From [Leptolyngbya] sp. PCC 7376 (GTDB lineage Bacteria > Cyanobacteriota > Cyanobacteriia > Cyanobacteriales > MRBY01), in the NCBI RefSeq assembly GCF_000316605.1, contig NC_019683.1, positions 4,200,036 through 4,264,035 on the forward strand: a stretch of DNA of 64,000 nt. Reading direction: 5' to 3'. The notes beneath the pieces were generated by a model. The model worked only from the letters and a program-made list of their open reading frames with translations. It had not been told where the DNA came from and ran no database searches. The first letter of the stretch is position 1. Each line of letters starts with the position of its first letter. This document shows, piece after piece, positions 37,016-45,500 of the stretch. Made by a program: the position numbers and the translations under genes.

Positions 37016-37588
37016 GTGCAACAAGCCAGATATGATTTTTGGCAGAAAATGCAAGCGACTCTAGCGAAAAACTTGATTTTTATCGATGAATCGGGCGTGA
37101 ACTTAGCCATGACAAGACTGAGGGCACGTTCTGAGAAAGGGAAACGAGCTTATAGTCCGAAATCCAGTAAACGAGGCAAGAATGTTTCTTTGATTGGAGC
37201 ATTAGGCTTCAAGGGAATGGTCGCTAATTATCATCTGCTGGGGAGTACGGATGGATTAACCTTTGAAGCATTCATCAGCCAGAAGTTAATACCAAACTTA
37301 TGGGCGGGAGCATGTGTGGTGATGGATAACTGTTCGATTCATTTAGGAGAGTCAGTACGCACAATGATTGAGGCCGTGGGAGCTAAGTTGATTTACCTTC
37401 CTCCCTATTCTCCAGATTTTTCACCCATTGAAAATTGCTGGTCAAAGTTGAAAAGTACCTTGAAAAGTATCGGGGCAAGAACTTATCTAGCTCTAGACAA
37501 GGCAATTGAGGTAGCTTTTTCCAAGATTACCCTTGATGATATTCGATGCTGGTTTACACATTGCTGCTATTGCACCTCACTCGACTAG
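37016..37588 (+). CDS. IS630 type A transposase, DDE catalytic ORF (copy 2)
   Basis: Same 190-residue product as at 1721-2293, with FIDESGVN, VVMDNCSIH and LPPYSPDFSPIENCW. All three acidic catalytic positions are intact, so this copy may be active if the frames are joined. Confidence 0.85.
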   Translation: MQQARYDFWQKMQATLAKNLIFIDESGVNLAMTRLRARSEKGKRAYSPKSSKRGKNVSLIGALGFKGMVANYHLLGSTDGLTFEAFISQKLIPNLWAGACVVMDNCSIHLGESVRTMIEAVGAKLIYLPPYSPDFSPIENCWSKLKSTLKSIGARTYLALDKAIEVAFSKITLDDIRCWFTHCCYCTSLD

Positions 37589-37967
37589 AAATTGCTATAT
37601 GAAGTTTCTTTTGATGATCTTTCTATAGACAGGAAAGTGATGCCATCTCAGATCACTAAGCTTGAGGGAGCCAAGTGAATATGTTTAGCCTTTGTGAGCA
37701 AAAAATATATCTTATCGACTCTAATTCTAATAGCTTAGATTTACATGATTCATAACTACTGGCTAAGTAAGTAAGGTTTGTTTTATGGCTCTCAATTTAT
37801 CTTTTCTCTCATGATTTAGAGAGCGACTTGTTCATCACTGAAAAAACATCTTCTGATAAATACAATGATCATAAACTGATATTTGTATATCAAGCATGAG
37901 ACATCGAAGTTTATCTTTTATCGTTAGCAATAAGTTTCAACTCTCAGCAAGATATTTAGGACCCATT

Positions 37968-38575
37968 ATGAACTATTTCCCAAGCGTAATACCCGGTGTA
38001 ATTACTTCTATTTCTCTATCATTAATATCTCTACCTGTATTGGCGCAATCAATACCTGATGGGACTACACTAACTGATGTTCTGCCGAATCAGATGGTGC
38101 AAGGAGATTTGGCGGAATCTATTACCGGTGGCTTTTCGCTTAATGGCAGTACAATCCACAGTTTTCGTGACTTTAATATTGATTTAGGTCAACGAGTTTA
38201 TTTCCAGAATCTTGTAGGTATTGACAATATTATTGCCCGTATAACTGGAAATAACGGTAGTAATATTTTTGGAACTCTCGGGGTTGATGGTGGTGCGAAT
38301 CTATTTCTCATTAATCCCAATGGAATTACTTTCGGAGTAGAGGCTAGTCTAGATCTCCGGGGTTCTCTTTTTGCAACTACTGCAACAGATATCGAACTAA
38401 ATGATGGCAGTCTGTTAAATATTTCAAGTGCTGCACCAGATGCACTACTCAGTATTGATCCAAATGCGATCTTCCCCAATGCACTCCGTAATTATCAAGG
38501 GAGTATCCAAAGTTTTGCTGATTTAACTATCAATGAAAGTCAAAGTCTCAGTTTGGTTGCTGATGTTGTAGAGAT
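37968..38575 (+). pseudogene. Truncated paralogue of the two-partner-secretion haemagglutinin
   Basis: About 200 codons nearly identical to the N-terminus of the 2401-residue haemagglutinin: signal peptide (SISLSLISLPVLAQ), TPS domain with NPNGITFGVEASLDLRG, and the same SLVADVVE at the end. The frame is then cut by the IS6 element at 38576 and reads into it before stopping. The ATG at 37968 fits the signal peptide; an upstream in-frame ATG at 37896 is possible. It is a recent duplication that lost its passenger domain, or a 5' reservoir for recombination with the full gene. Confidence 0.8.
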
Positions 38576-39557
38576 GAAAATGTCAGGATTGGGTAGCCAA
38601 GTTGGCATCCAAGACGAAACATCATTTTTCTTCGATAAGCCTGTTGTTAAGCGGCATTGAAAATGCTGTGTAATGCTTCGATTCTTTGGAGAAACCTATC
38701 TCTTCGTTCAGACGAAGACACTACTTCTCCCATTTGACGACGAGGTCTCAGAACATTATTCACCTCATCAAAAGCCTGACAGAATCTCTGGGCTGATTCC
38801 AAGGCTCCAAATCCAAGAGTCGGATAATATCGGTCTTTCTGGCCACGATGACTTTGCTCCACTGGATTACCCTGACAGCCAATCACTTGATGCTCCACCT
38901 CTTTTCCTAATTCTTCATCAATGGCTCTGGGGTATGACTTAAGACCATCAGTAAAGACTTGCTCGGGACTTTCCCCTGATATCTCTCTGGCCATTTCAAA
39001 AAAGGCTTTAGTCCCTGCCATGTCCCGTTTATCAGAGAGCCTCACATCCACAAGATTGCCATCTTGATCAATGCCACGGTATAGATAGCACCATCGCCCA
39101 GAAACTTGGACATAAGTTTCATCAACAAACCAGACTTGCCCTATTTTTCCTCGTCGTTTTTCTCGAATGTGTTCGGTGAAATAAGGCAGGAAACGCTCCT
39201 CCCAGTCCCGAACAGTTTCATGGCTGAATTGAAATCCACGAAGCAAATAGAATTCAGCGACATCGCGATAGCTGAGTTTATATCTGATTCGACAGAATAG
39301 AACTTCAAAGACGATGTCTGTAGGCACTTCAATGAAATTGAAAGGTGTTGCAGTGCGCTCGTTATAGGTGCGATGGCAAGTTTTACACTGAAAGCGATCG
39401 TAACCAAGGTTAGTCTTTCGTTGTAGGACTGAAAATCTTGTCGAGTCACAATGAGGGCAGTCCATAGAACGGTTTGAGAGCGATGGTTTAAGTTGACTCA
39501 AACAATATCAGACGGTCACATTCAAACCTATTTTGACAACTCAACTCTGACAGAATC
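38576..39557 (-). mobile_element. IS6-family element, copy 1
   Basis: Ends GAAAATGTCAGG and (complement) GATTCTGTCAG form the imperfect inverted repeats seen in the other two copies. It contains one transposase on the minus strand. The flanking 8-mers do not match, so it took part in a rearrangement, or its target duplication is lost. Confidence 0.82.
38647..39501 (-). CDS. IS6-family transposase
   Basis: This 284-residue protein has an N-terminal zinc-ribbon-like segment (two CxxC pairs, DCPHCDS and CKTCHRTY), then the IS6 DDE core: WFVDETYVQV, LYRGIDQDG, AFFEMA, VFTDGLKSYPRAI and QSHRGQKDRYY with the expected acidic residues. The catalytic signature looks intact. It differs from copies 2 and 3 at scattered positions, so it is an older copy. 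Confidence 0.88.
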   Translation of the reverse strand: MSQLKPSLSNRSMDCPHCDSTRFSVLQRKTNLGYDRFQCKTCHRTYNERTATPFNFIEVPTDIVFEVLFCRIRYKLSYRDVAEFYLLRGFQFSHETVRDWEERFLPYFTEHIREKRRGKIGQVWFVDETYVQVSGRWCYLYRGIDQDGNLVDVRLSDKRDMAGTKAFFEMAREISGESPEQVFTDGLKSYPRAIDEELGKEVEHQVIGCQGNPVEQSHRGQKDRYYPTLGFGALESAQRFCQAFDEVNNVLRPRRQMGEVVSSSERRDRFLQRIEALHSIFNAA

Positions 39558-39705
39558 ATCGCCTCTCTTTTTTTTGGGGGGTGGGAGGGTGATTGCCATC
39601 GCAATTCACCAACAAAATAGAATTATCGACTTAAAATACAGAGAGACTACTGGGTTTGAAAAGCTTGTAGAGTAAGAATTACTAGACAATCATGAAAGTT
39701 AGAGG

Positions 39706-41604
39706 ATGATGAATTATATTTGTTTGACTGCAAGAATTTTTAATAAAGTTAATGGGGCGACTGCTGGCGCTGCTATTCTCTTTTCGGAGAGGTACCTTCT
39801 TACTTGTTCGCATGTAGTACTGTTGAGTTTAGGCCTAAAGTTAAACACTCAAGAAAAGCCAGAGGACTTAATTGAACTGGAATTCCCTTGTCTTGATGCC
39901 ATAGATAAAAACGATAGGTTTTTGCGTCGATACAAAGCCAAAGTCATTATTTGGTATCCTACAGTGTCTAAGATTAGAGATTTAAAAGATATTGTAGTTT
40001 TAGAGCTAGTTAATGATAACCCAAAGGTCGTAGATCGCTATATCAAATTAAAAGCTGTTAATATTTCTAGCTTGATTGGACGTAGTGTTTCTGCTTTTGG
40101 TTTTCCTGCAGGTAATAATGACGGTGAACTGGCTAAAGGAAAGATTCGAGGTGTTACTAGTAATGGTTTAATCCAGATTGATGGAGAAACTATTACTGGT
40201 TCTAGAATTCAGCCTGGTTTTAGTGGTACCGCAATTATAGACGATAAAAGTCAGTTGCTTCTTGGTATTGCAAAGAGAGAAAATGCAAGAAATCCGGATT
40301 CCAAAGTCGCTTTGATGATACCAACATCATTGCTATTGAGAGCTTGGAAGCCTTTAGAAGAGTACTGTGAAGATGATCGAATAAAAGAATTATTTGATAT
40401 ACTTAGGCTGGAAAAATCTAAAGAAATTTCAATTAATGATTTGTTGGATGGGCTTTATAATCGAATACTTCGTGAAAAAAGTGATTTAAAGCAGTTAAAA
40501 GACAATGATATTTTGTTGAAAGATCTTGAAAAGCGACTATTTTCACTATCTCAATATTCAAGGGATGAGTATACAGAATTAGAACGATTTGCTATAGACC
40601 TAAGAGAAATAGTTTGTAAACTAGAACCAGAATCAAGACTAGCTAAAAAGTTAGATGTCTGGCAGAAAAAATATATTGATATTAAGAGAAATTTATGGAT
40701 GACTCAAAATCAACGAAATTCTCAAAATAAAGTTGATATAGCAGATGGATTTATTGAAGTTTTAAACGAAAATAAACTGTTAGAAAGCAGTAAGACTTCT
40801 GAACAAAAAAAAGAGTTGAAGACAAAAATTTTATTGGAAATGGCTTACATTCCGGCAGGAAATTTTGTTATAGGAGCACCAATAAGTGATGAGAATAGCC
40901 AAGATAATGAAAGACCTCAGCATGCGGTAAGTGTATCAGCATTCTATATAGGGCGTTTTCCTGTGACTCAAGAGCAGTGGCAAGAAGTTGCTTCCTGGAA
41001 TCAAGTTGAAAGAAAGTTAGATTTGCTCCCATCTTACTTTAAGGGTAGGAGTAGTAAACCAGTTGAAAAAATATCATGGTATGATGCGAAAGAGTTCTGT
41101 GCTCGGCTGAGTAAGAAAACAGGTAAAGAATATAGATTACCAATAGAAGCAGAATGGGAATATGCTTGCAGATCAGTTGATGATTTTCATACATCACTTT
41201 CTAGTGAATTCTTATCAAAACAAGAAGAAATATCTTTTATTCAGGAGTGGAATGAAAAGTTTTATCAGCCTTATGGATATTCCAATAAAGATCTAAAAGC
41301 TATTCATTGTTGCTCTACAAGTACCGTTGAAGTTGGGGGATTTCCGATAAATAATTTTGGCTTATATGATATGCATGGAAATCTATGGGAATGGTGTCTG
41401 GACAATTGGAGTGAAAGCTATAGAGAATACTCTCTTAATAGCCAGTTATTAAGGAATACAAGTCGTCAAAAAGTTTGTCGTGGGGGTTCTTGGTATAGTA
41501 CTTTCGAAGCGTGTAGATCTGCATCACGCCGCTACTGTAATCGTGATGCTAAATTTGGTGATATTGGTTTTCGGGTTGTCTGCGTTCTCCAAAAAGAATC
41601 CTGA
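39706..41604 (+). CDS. Trypsin-like protease fused to an FGE-like C-terminal sensor domain
   Basis: This 632-residue protein joins two domains found in separate genes on the DGR island. The N-terminal trypsin-like domain has His36 (TCSHVVLL), Asp95 (KDIVVLEL) and Ser173 (PGFSGTAII); it is clearly related to the island protease. A helical linker (about 230-380) leads to an FGE-like domain (about 383-632; MAYIPAGNFVIGAP, RLPIEAEWEYACRS, NNFGLYDMHGNLWEWC). The C-terminus (CRGGSWYST, ACRSASRRYC, IGFRVVC) is the same protein motif as the VRs, but the DNA differs at many non-adenine positions, so the present TR does not serve it. No signal peptide. It is likely a single-chain sensor-protease and sits beside the very large GTPases. 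Confidence 0.85.
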   Translation: MMNYICLTARIFNKVNGATAGAAILFSERYLLTCSHVVLLSLGLKLNTQEKPEDLIELEFPCLDAIDKNDRFLRRYKAKVIIWYPTVSKIRDLKDIVVLELVNDNPKVVDRYIKLKAVNISSLIGRSVSAFGFPAGNNDGELAKGKIRGVTSNGLIQIDGETITGSRIQPGFSGTAIIDDKSQLLLGIAKRENARNPDSKVALMIPTSLLLRAWKPLEEYCEDDRIKELFDILRLEKSKEISINDLLDGLYNRILREKSDLKQLKDNDILLKDLEKRLFSLSQYSRDEYTELERFAIDLREIVCKLEPESRLAKKLDVWQKKYIDIKRNLWMTQNQRNSQNKVDIADGFIEVLNENKLLESSKTSEQKKELKTKILLEMAYIPAGNFVIGAPISDENSQDNERPQHAVSVSAFYIGRFPVTQEQWQEVASWNQVERKLDLLPSYFKGRSSKPVEKISWYDAKEFCARLSKKTGKEYRLPIEAEWEYACRSVDDFHTSLSSEFLSKQEEISFIQEWNEKFYQPYGYSNKDLKAIHCCSTSTVEVGGFPINNFGLYDMHGNLWEWCLDNWSESYREYSLNSQLLRNTSRQKVCRGGSWYSTFEACRSASRRYCNRDAKFGDIGFRVVCVLQKES

Positions 41605-41735
41605 GACTTTAACTATTCTTTGAAGAACTAAAAAGTAGATTGTGCACCTATGGCATCATTATTTTCAGACCTTAGTGATTTTTTATTGGAAACAAGCTTT
41701 TCTGATGAAAGAATAAGTTCAGGAAATCTGTGACT

Positions 41736-44700
41736 TCATCTATTTTTTAAAAAAAACAGCCAATACCTCTCTTTCTCCTGTTTAAGTTTGATAATTGGCT
41801 TTAAAGATTCTCGCCATAAAAAATCGATATTTTCTAACTTTCTGATAGCATAACCACAAAGTATTATAAATAAATCAGCTCGACATTCCTTTGTTAAAAT
41901 CACACCTTCTTTTTCCAAGCTCATTGAGGTTTTTTCAAAGTAGGAATTGACTTGAGATAGAAAAACGTTTAAATAACTCGACTCATAACGCTGTAATTCT
42001 TTCTCTCGATGATATAAGTCTGCTCTTAGAGATTTTAATAAATCATCTCTCAAGCTTTGGATAACCTTATGAATATAGGTCTCATTTCTAAACACCATAT
42101 CACTTGCTATCGATCTACTAAAATAGCTGTAGTATGCTCGACGGCTGTAAAAGCTTTGTAGTTGGCAGTCACGAAAATTTTTATTACCTTTGCGTACAAT
42201 GATAGTCTTATAAAGTAGACTATACTGATGGCGAAGAATATATTCTATATCCGTTTCAATCGTAAAAGACCAAGAAATATTTTCAGATATTTTTTCAATC
42301 CAATTATCCCAACTTATGTCAAACTTTTGTCGTAATTCTCGATGTGATAAGTTGCACAAAAATTCTTTTTCTCTTGTAGTGAATTTGATGATTTCATCAA
42401 TCAAATTCTGATGAAATAAACTAGAATCTTTATCAAGTATTAGGTCATGATGATAATTTTCCTGGTACTTTTTCGTTTTCCATCTTGATTCTCTTTTTAA
42501 TCTTTCTCTCAGGTCATCAAGTTTTTGAGAAGATATCAATTTCTGTTGTTTGAAAGACCTGCCATATCGTGCTTTTAAATCTTCAAAAAAGAGATCGAGT
42601 TTACTGTTCTCTTTAAGCCAAAGATTATTCAAAAAATCGAAAATTCTCTTTTCAGATTTATCAAGAATCATAGAATTAGATGCTGTATATGAACTCTTAC
42701 TAATTTCCAAGTAAGTTATACGAAGAAGGTCACAAGTTTCGTGTTCAAACTTTTGAATAGCTTTGTTCAAAAAATCATCAATTTCTATTTGACATTTAAC
42801 CTCTATGACATTTCTAAAACTATAAATGAATTGATCATTCTTTATGTAATTCCATAGAATTCGAATCGTTCTCAAAAAAGTATTTATGTTATATATATGC
42901 GTTATGTCAAGATTTCCAAAAAGTTTATTTTTTAAGTTATGGATATCTTGAATATAGCTTTTTGATATAGGAGACAAACTAGATGTACCATTATATAATC
43001 CCCCTAGGTAATGAACATCTTGGTTGATATTAAAATTGATGACTTCATTGAAAGATTGGAGAGATCTATTTTCATTTTCACATGCAATTTTTGTATATTC
43101 ATCCAGCTTATTTGTCAAGATAAGATTTTGCTTATTTAACTTTTCACTAGAACATACTTCAATATTGCGATGGATGATTTTTATTTGAGGTTTTAAAACT
43201 ATTTCAGGCATTCGCATAAATGCCTCTAAAGATATAGGCAAAGTATCTTGTAAGTAAATAGAGTTTTCTCCGGATATTTTTATTAAACAAAGATTACTTA
43301 AACCAATCACAAAGGTTGATAATTCATTATCATGCTCTAACCCTGAGTGGGAAGAGTGCTCTGAGGATTTTATTCCTTCTGTATCAAGTACAAAAATATA
43401 GTCTATGTGAAACTTGTTCCGTAAATTTTCATCTAGCTTGACTGTTTGCAAGGATATGCCTTTTGTACAACGTCCAACACTAACATTGAAGCTCAACCCA
43501 AACATTGCATTGAGTAGTGTAGATTTTCCAGAGCTTTGAATGCCAGTTGCAGACAAGACAAATATACGAGGATTCTGGAGACCTTGCGTTTTCAATAATT
43601 GAATAAATTGTTGTAGTACTGCTTCTACCCATTCCCAAGGAAGACAACTTACTTCTCCATCGATAATTTCTAATTGATACCCACTCATCAGTAATTCTGC
43701 TACTAATTGTGGAAGACTCTTATATAATTCCCTTAATAGAGGTGTTAAATCTTGAGAGTTACTCGTCCCAATTGCTAAATAAATTTGTCCAATTTCTCTT
43801 AATAAGTTCTCTAAGCCAAGAGACTGAGCTATGATTTGTTTATCAATTTCCGCTAACTCTCGATGTATTTTTTGATGCTGATCACTATTTTTTAAATCTA
43901 AAGACTTATCATGAGTTGTCAACTGATTAATTTTATTAGTATATGCTGAGTTCAAATCAGAAAGAATACTTCTTGAAAGATTGTCTAACTCTAACTGTAG
44001 TTGCTTGATAAAATATTTACGTATATTTTTACTATTTTGAGATAACCCTGTTATAAAGTCTCTTACTACTTGGGATAGTTGACTTGATTGAATAATATCT
44101 AATTGTTGTTGACGACTATTTTTTTTTATTGAATTGTGTCTTCTATAGTATTTCCCACTATCTTCTTCTTGAGTATTGTATTCTTGTCGAACCATTTCTT
44201 TGTCTGCATCTGCCCAATCTTTCCAAAGTTTGTTTTGTAATGGGAGTAGTTTTGCTTTTCGTTCATCAGGGGGATATTGACGTACAATTTCTAGAATTTT
44301 GTTTGCTTGTTGAATACCTTGCTGACAGTCATCATCGTACTCATCAATATCCATACCCTCTTGAGACATTATTTCGGCAAGGCTTTCCAAGCTTATTTCA
44401 GGTTTATCAATAATAGGATTCAATCTTGTTAGTTGCTGTCGAATCTTTTCTCGAATTTCTGGTATGGATTTTCCAGAAAGCTTAATAAAAGAGATTTGTT
44501 TAAGTTTATTTTCAGTTTTGAAATTCTCTATCCAGTCTTTGATCGACTGATTATCGATAGGTTCAATACTCTTGTTAGTGAGCAATAAGATGACAGCTTT
44601 ACCCGCGGACAAGAATTTTTTGATAATAGAAACGGAAGATTGGAGCTCTTTAGCAGAAACAAAAAGAAAGATATATGAAGAGATATGCTTGATTAATTCT

Positions 44701-45476
44701 AGTTGTTGCGGATACTGTCTAGCATCTCCTCGTAGATTGGCAAAAGCAGTAATATTATCAAGTTGGAAATTATTTTGAGTCCCAGTGTTTGTTAAAAAAT
44801 CACCTTCTGGTAAGTGCCATGCCAGTTCAATAGAACCTTCAGCAAGTTGACGATAGTGATTAGAACCTTCCGAGTCTCTGTGAAAGAAAACATCATGAGG
44901 GTTACTCCCAAATATAACTGTATTAAGCAGAGCAGATTTTGAGATTTCAGATCGATCTAATCGAATAAAGCTGATCGTTTGCATTGGATAATCAGCAATA
45001 GCCCGTTCTTCAGAGCGGAGTTCTTGGCCTTGAGTTCTTTTCCACCTCATGACAAGAGCACGCATAGCCCATAAGAAAAACTTTGGAGGATGCTCTTGGC
45101 TTTCTTGAACTACTAAAGGAATGGCTAGCTTGCATTCCCAAAGTTTCACAACAAGGTCTTGATGGATAATAGGGTGACAGCAAAGTAAGGTCGCTATAAT
45201 GACATCTAATGGATGAACCTGTTGTGTAGTCGGCTCAATATTAGATTCATCTTCGTTCCAGATATCATCATCATCATCAGATTCCTCTCTTTGATACTCG
45301 ACTTTAAGCCATCTTGCTTGATAATTTAAAGCTAATAAGTTAGCAAGGAAATAAAATGGCAAGTCTTGAGTTGCCTGAGAAGTTGTGTTAGACAAAGAAT
45401 ATTGACTTAGCGTATATACTTCTTCACGACCCAACTTATTTGGGTAATACTCACTTAGACCCAATAGTTCAAACAT
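41736..45476 (-). CDS. Very large GTPase (VLIG/URGCP-like), C-terminally shortened paralogue
   Basis: This 1246-residue protein has an N-terminal VLIG-type domain (LGLSEYYPNKLGREEV to about 420) that appears identical to that of the neighbouring 1652-residue protein. Next come a helical middle and a G domain with P-loop ATGIQSSGKSTLLNAMFG, switch-like GRCTKGI, DTEGIKSS and DNELSTFVIGLS. A long helical region follows. It ends RYWLFFLKNR near a T8 run, where the larger paralogue continues for about 400 more residues including the cysteine motif. The missing part is not found downstream, so the C-terminus was deleted or recombined away. It could still bind GTP and pair with the full-length protein. 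Confidence 0.8.
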   Translation of the reverse strand: MFELLGLSEYYPNKLGREEVYTLSQYSLSNTTSQATQDLPFYFLANLLALNYQARWLKVEYQREESDDDDDIWNEDESNIEPTTQQVHPLDVIIATLLCCHPIIHQDLVVKLWECKLAIPLVVQESQEHPPKFFLWAMRALVMRWKRTQGQELRSEERAIADYPMQTISFIRLDRSEISKSALLNTVIFGSNPHDVFFHRDSEGSNHYRQLAEGSIELAWHLPEGDFLTNTGTQNNFQLDNITAFANLRGDARQYPQQLELIKHISSYIFLFVSAKELQSSVSIIKKFLSAGKAVILLLTNKSIEPIDNQSIKDWIENFKTENKLKQISFIKLSGKSIPEIREKIRQQLTRLNPIIDKPEISLESLAEIMSQEGMDIDEYDDDCQQGIQQANKILEIVRQYPPDERKAKLLPLQNKLWKDWADADKEMVRQEYNTQEEDSGKYYRRHNSIKKNSRQQQLDIIQSSQLSQVVRDFITGLSQNSKNIRKYFIKQLQLELDNLSRSILSDLNSAYTNKINQLTTHDKSLDLKNSDQHQKIHRELAEIDKQIIAQSLGLENLLREIGQIYLAIGTSNSQDLTPLLRELYKSLPQLVAELLMSGYQLEIIDGEVSCLPWEWVEAVLQQFIQLLKTQGLQNPRIFVLSATGIQSSGKSTLLNAMFGLSFNVSVGRCTKGISLQTVKLDENLRNKFHIDYIFVLDTEGIKSSEHSSHSGLEHDNELSTFVIGLSNLCLIKISGENSIYLQDTLPISLEAFMRMPEIVLKPQIKIIHRNIEVCSSEKLNKQNLILTNKLDEYTKIACENENRSLQSFNEVINFNINQDVHYLGGLYNGTSSLSPISKSYIQDIHNLKNKLFGNLDITHIYNINTFLRTIRILWNYIKNDQFIYSFRNVIEVKCQIEIDDFLNKAIQKFEHETCDLLRITYLEISKSSYTASNSMILDKSEKRIFDFLNNLWLKENSKLDLFFEDLKARYGRSFKQQKLISSQKLDDLRERLKRESRWKTKKYQENYHHDLILDKDSSLFHQNLIDEIIKFTTREKEFLCNLSHRELRQKFDISWDNWIEKISENISWSFTIETDIEYILRHQYSLLYKTIIVRKGNKNFRDCQLQSFYSRRAYYSYFSRSIASDMVFRNETYIHKVIQSLRDDLLKSLRADLYHREKELQRYESSYLNVFLSQVNSYFEKTSMSLEKEGVILTKECRADLFIILCGYAIRKLENIDFLWRESLKPIIKLKQEKERYWLFFLKNR
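44184..45455 (-). repeat. 1272-bp direct repeat, unit 1 (GTPase N-terminal region)
   Basis: Appears identical to 49140-50411, offset 4956 bp. It covers the N-terminal about 420 codons of the shorter GTPase gene. The absence of visible differences beside otherwise well-diverged paralogues implies very recent duplication or gene conversion. Confidence 0.85.
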
Positions 45477-45500
45477 TTTAGGTTTATATTAAAGATTTTA

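Larger units (their letters stand above)
36559..37597 (+). mobile_element. IS630-family element (type A), copy 2
   Basis: This 1039-bp element appears identical to 1264-2302 and is flanked by TA at 36557-36558 and 37598-37599. Its precise insertion and lack of divergence from copy 1 show recent transposition. Confidence 0.92.
35969..37678 (+). pseudogene. Exported tandem Tudor/agenet-like protein, split by IS630
   Basis: The coding sequence is interrupted at 36558 by IS630 type A copy 2 and resumes at 37600. Removing the element and one TA restores a single frame of 222 codons ending at TGA 37676-37678, so the insertion was clean. The restored product has a signal-like hydrophobic stretch (WIYVVCVSIFSPQLSIAQ, about 48-67), then two beta-barrel-like Tudor/agenet modules (GETVEILRKGDWRYGEIL with YQVRYLDVG; GTRVLVKYDETSREGVI with CYEVSFDD). 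The ligand is unknown. As it stands the protein runs 13 residues into the IS and stops at 36598. Confidence 0.7.

Noticed and set aside
39493-39675. Small plus-strand ORF spanning the IS6 end
   Set aside because: It begins inside the IS6 inverted-repeat region and has no coding-like features; treated as chance.
41488-41582. Fourth DGR variable repeat in the trypsin-FGE gene
   Set aside because: The protein motif matches the VRs, but the DNA differs from TR at many G, C and T positions and in synonymous third bases, so it is not a target of this TR.
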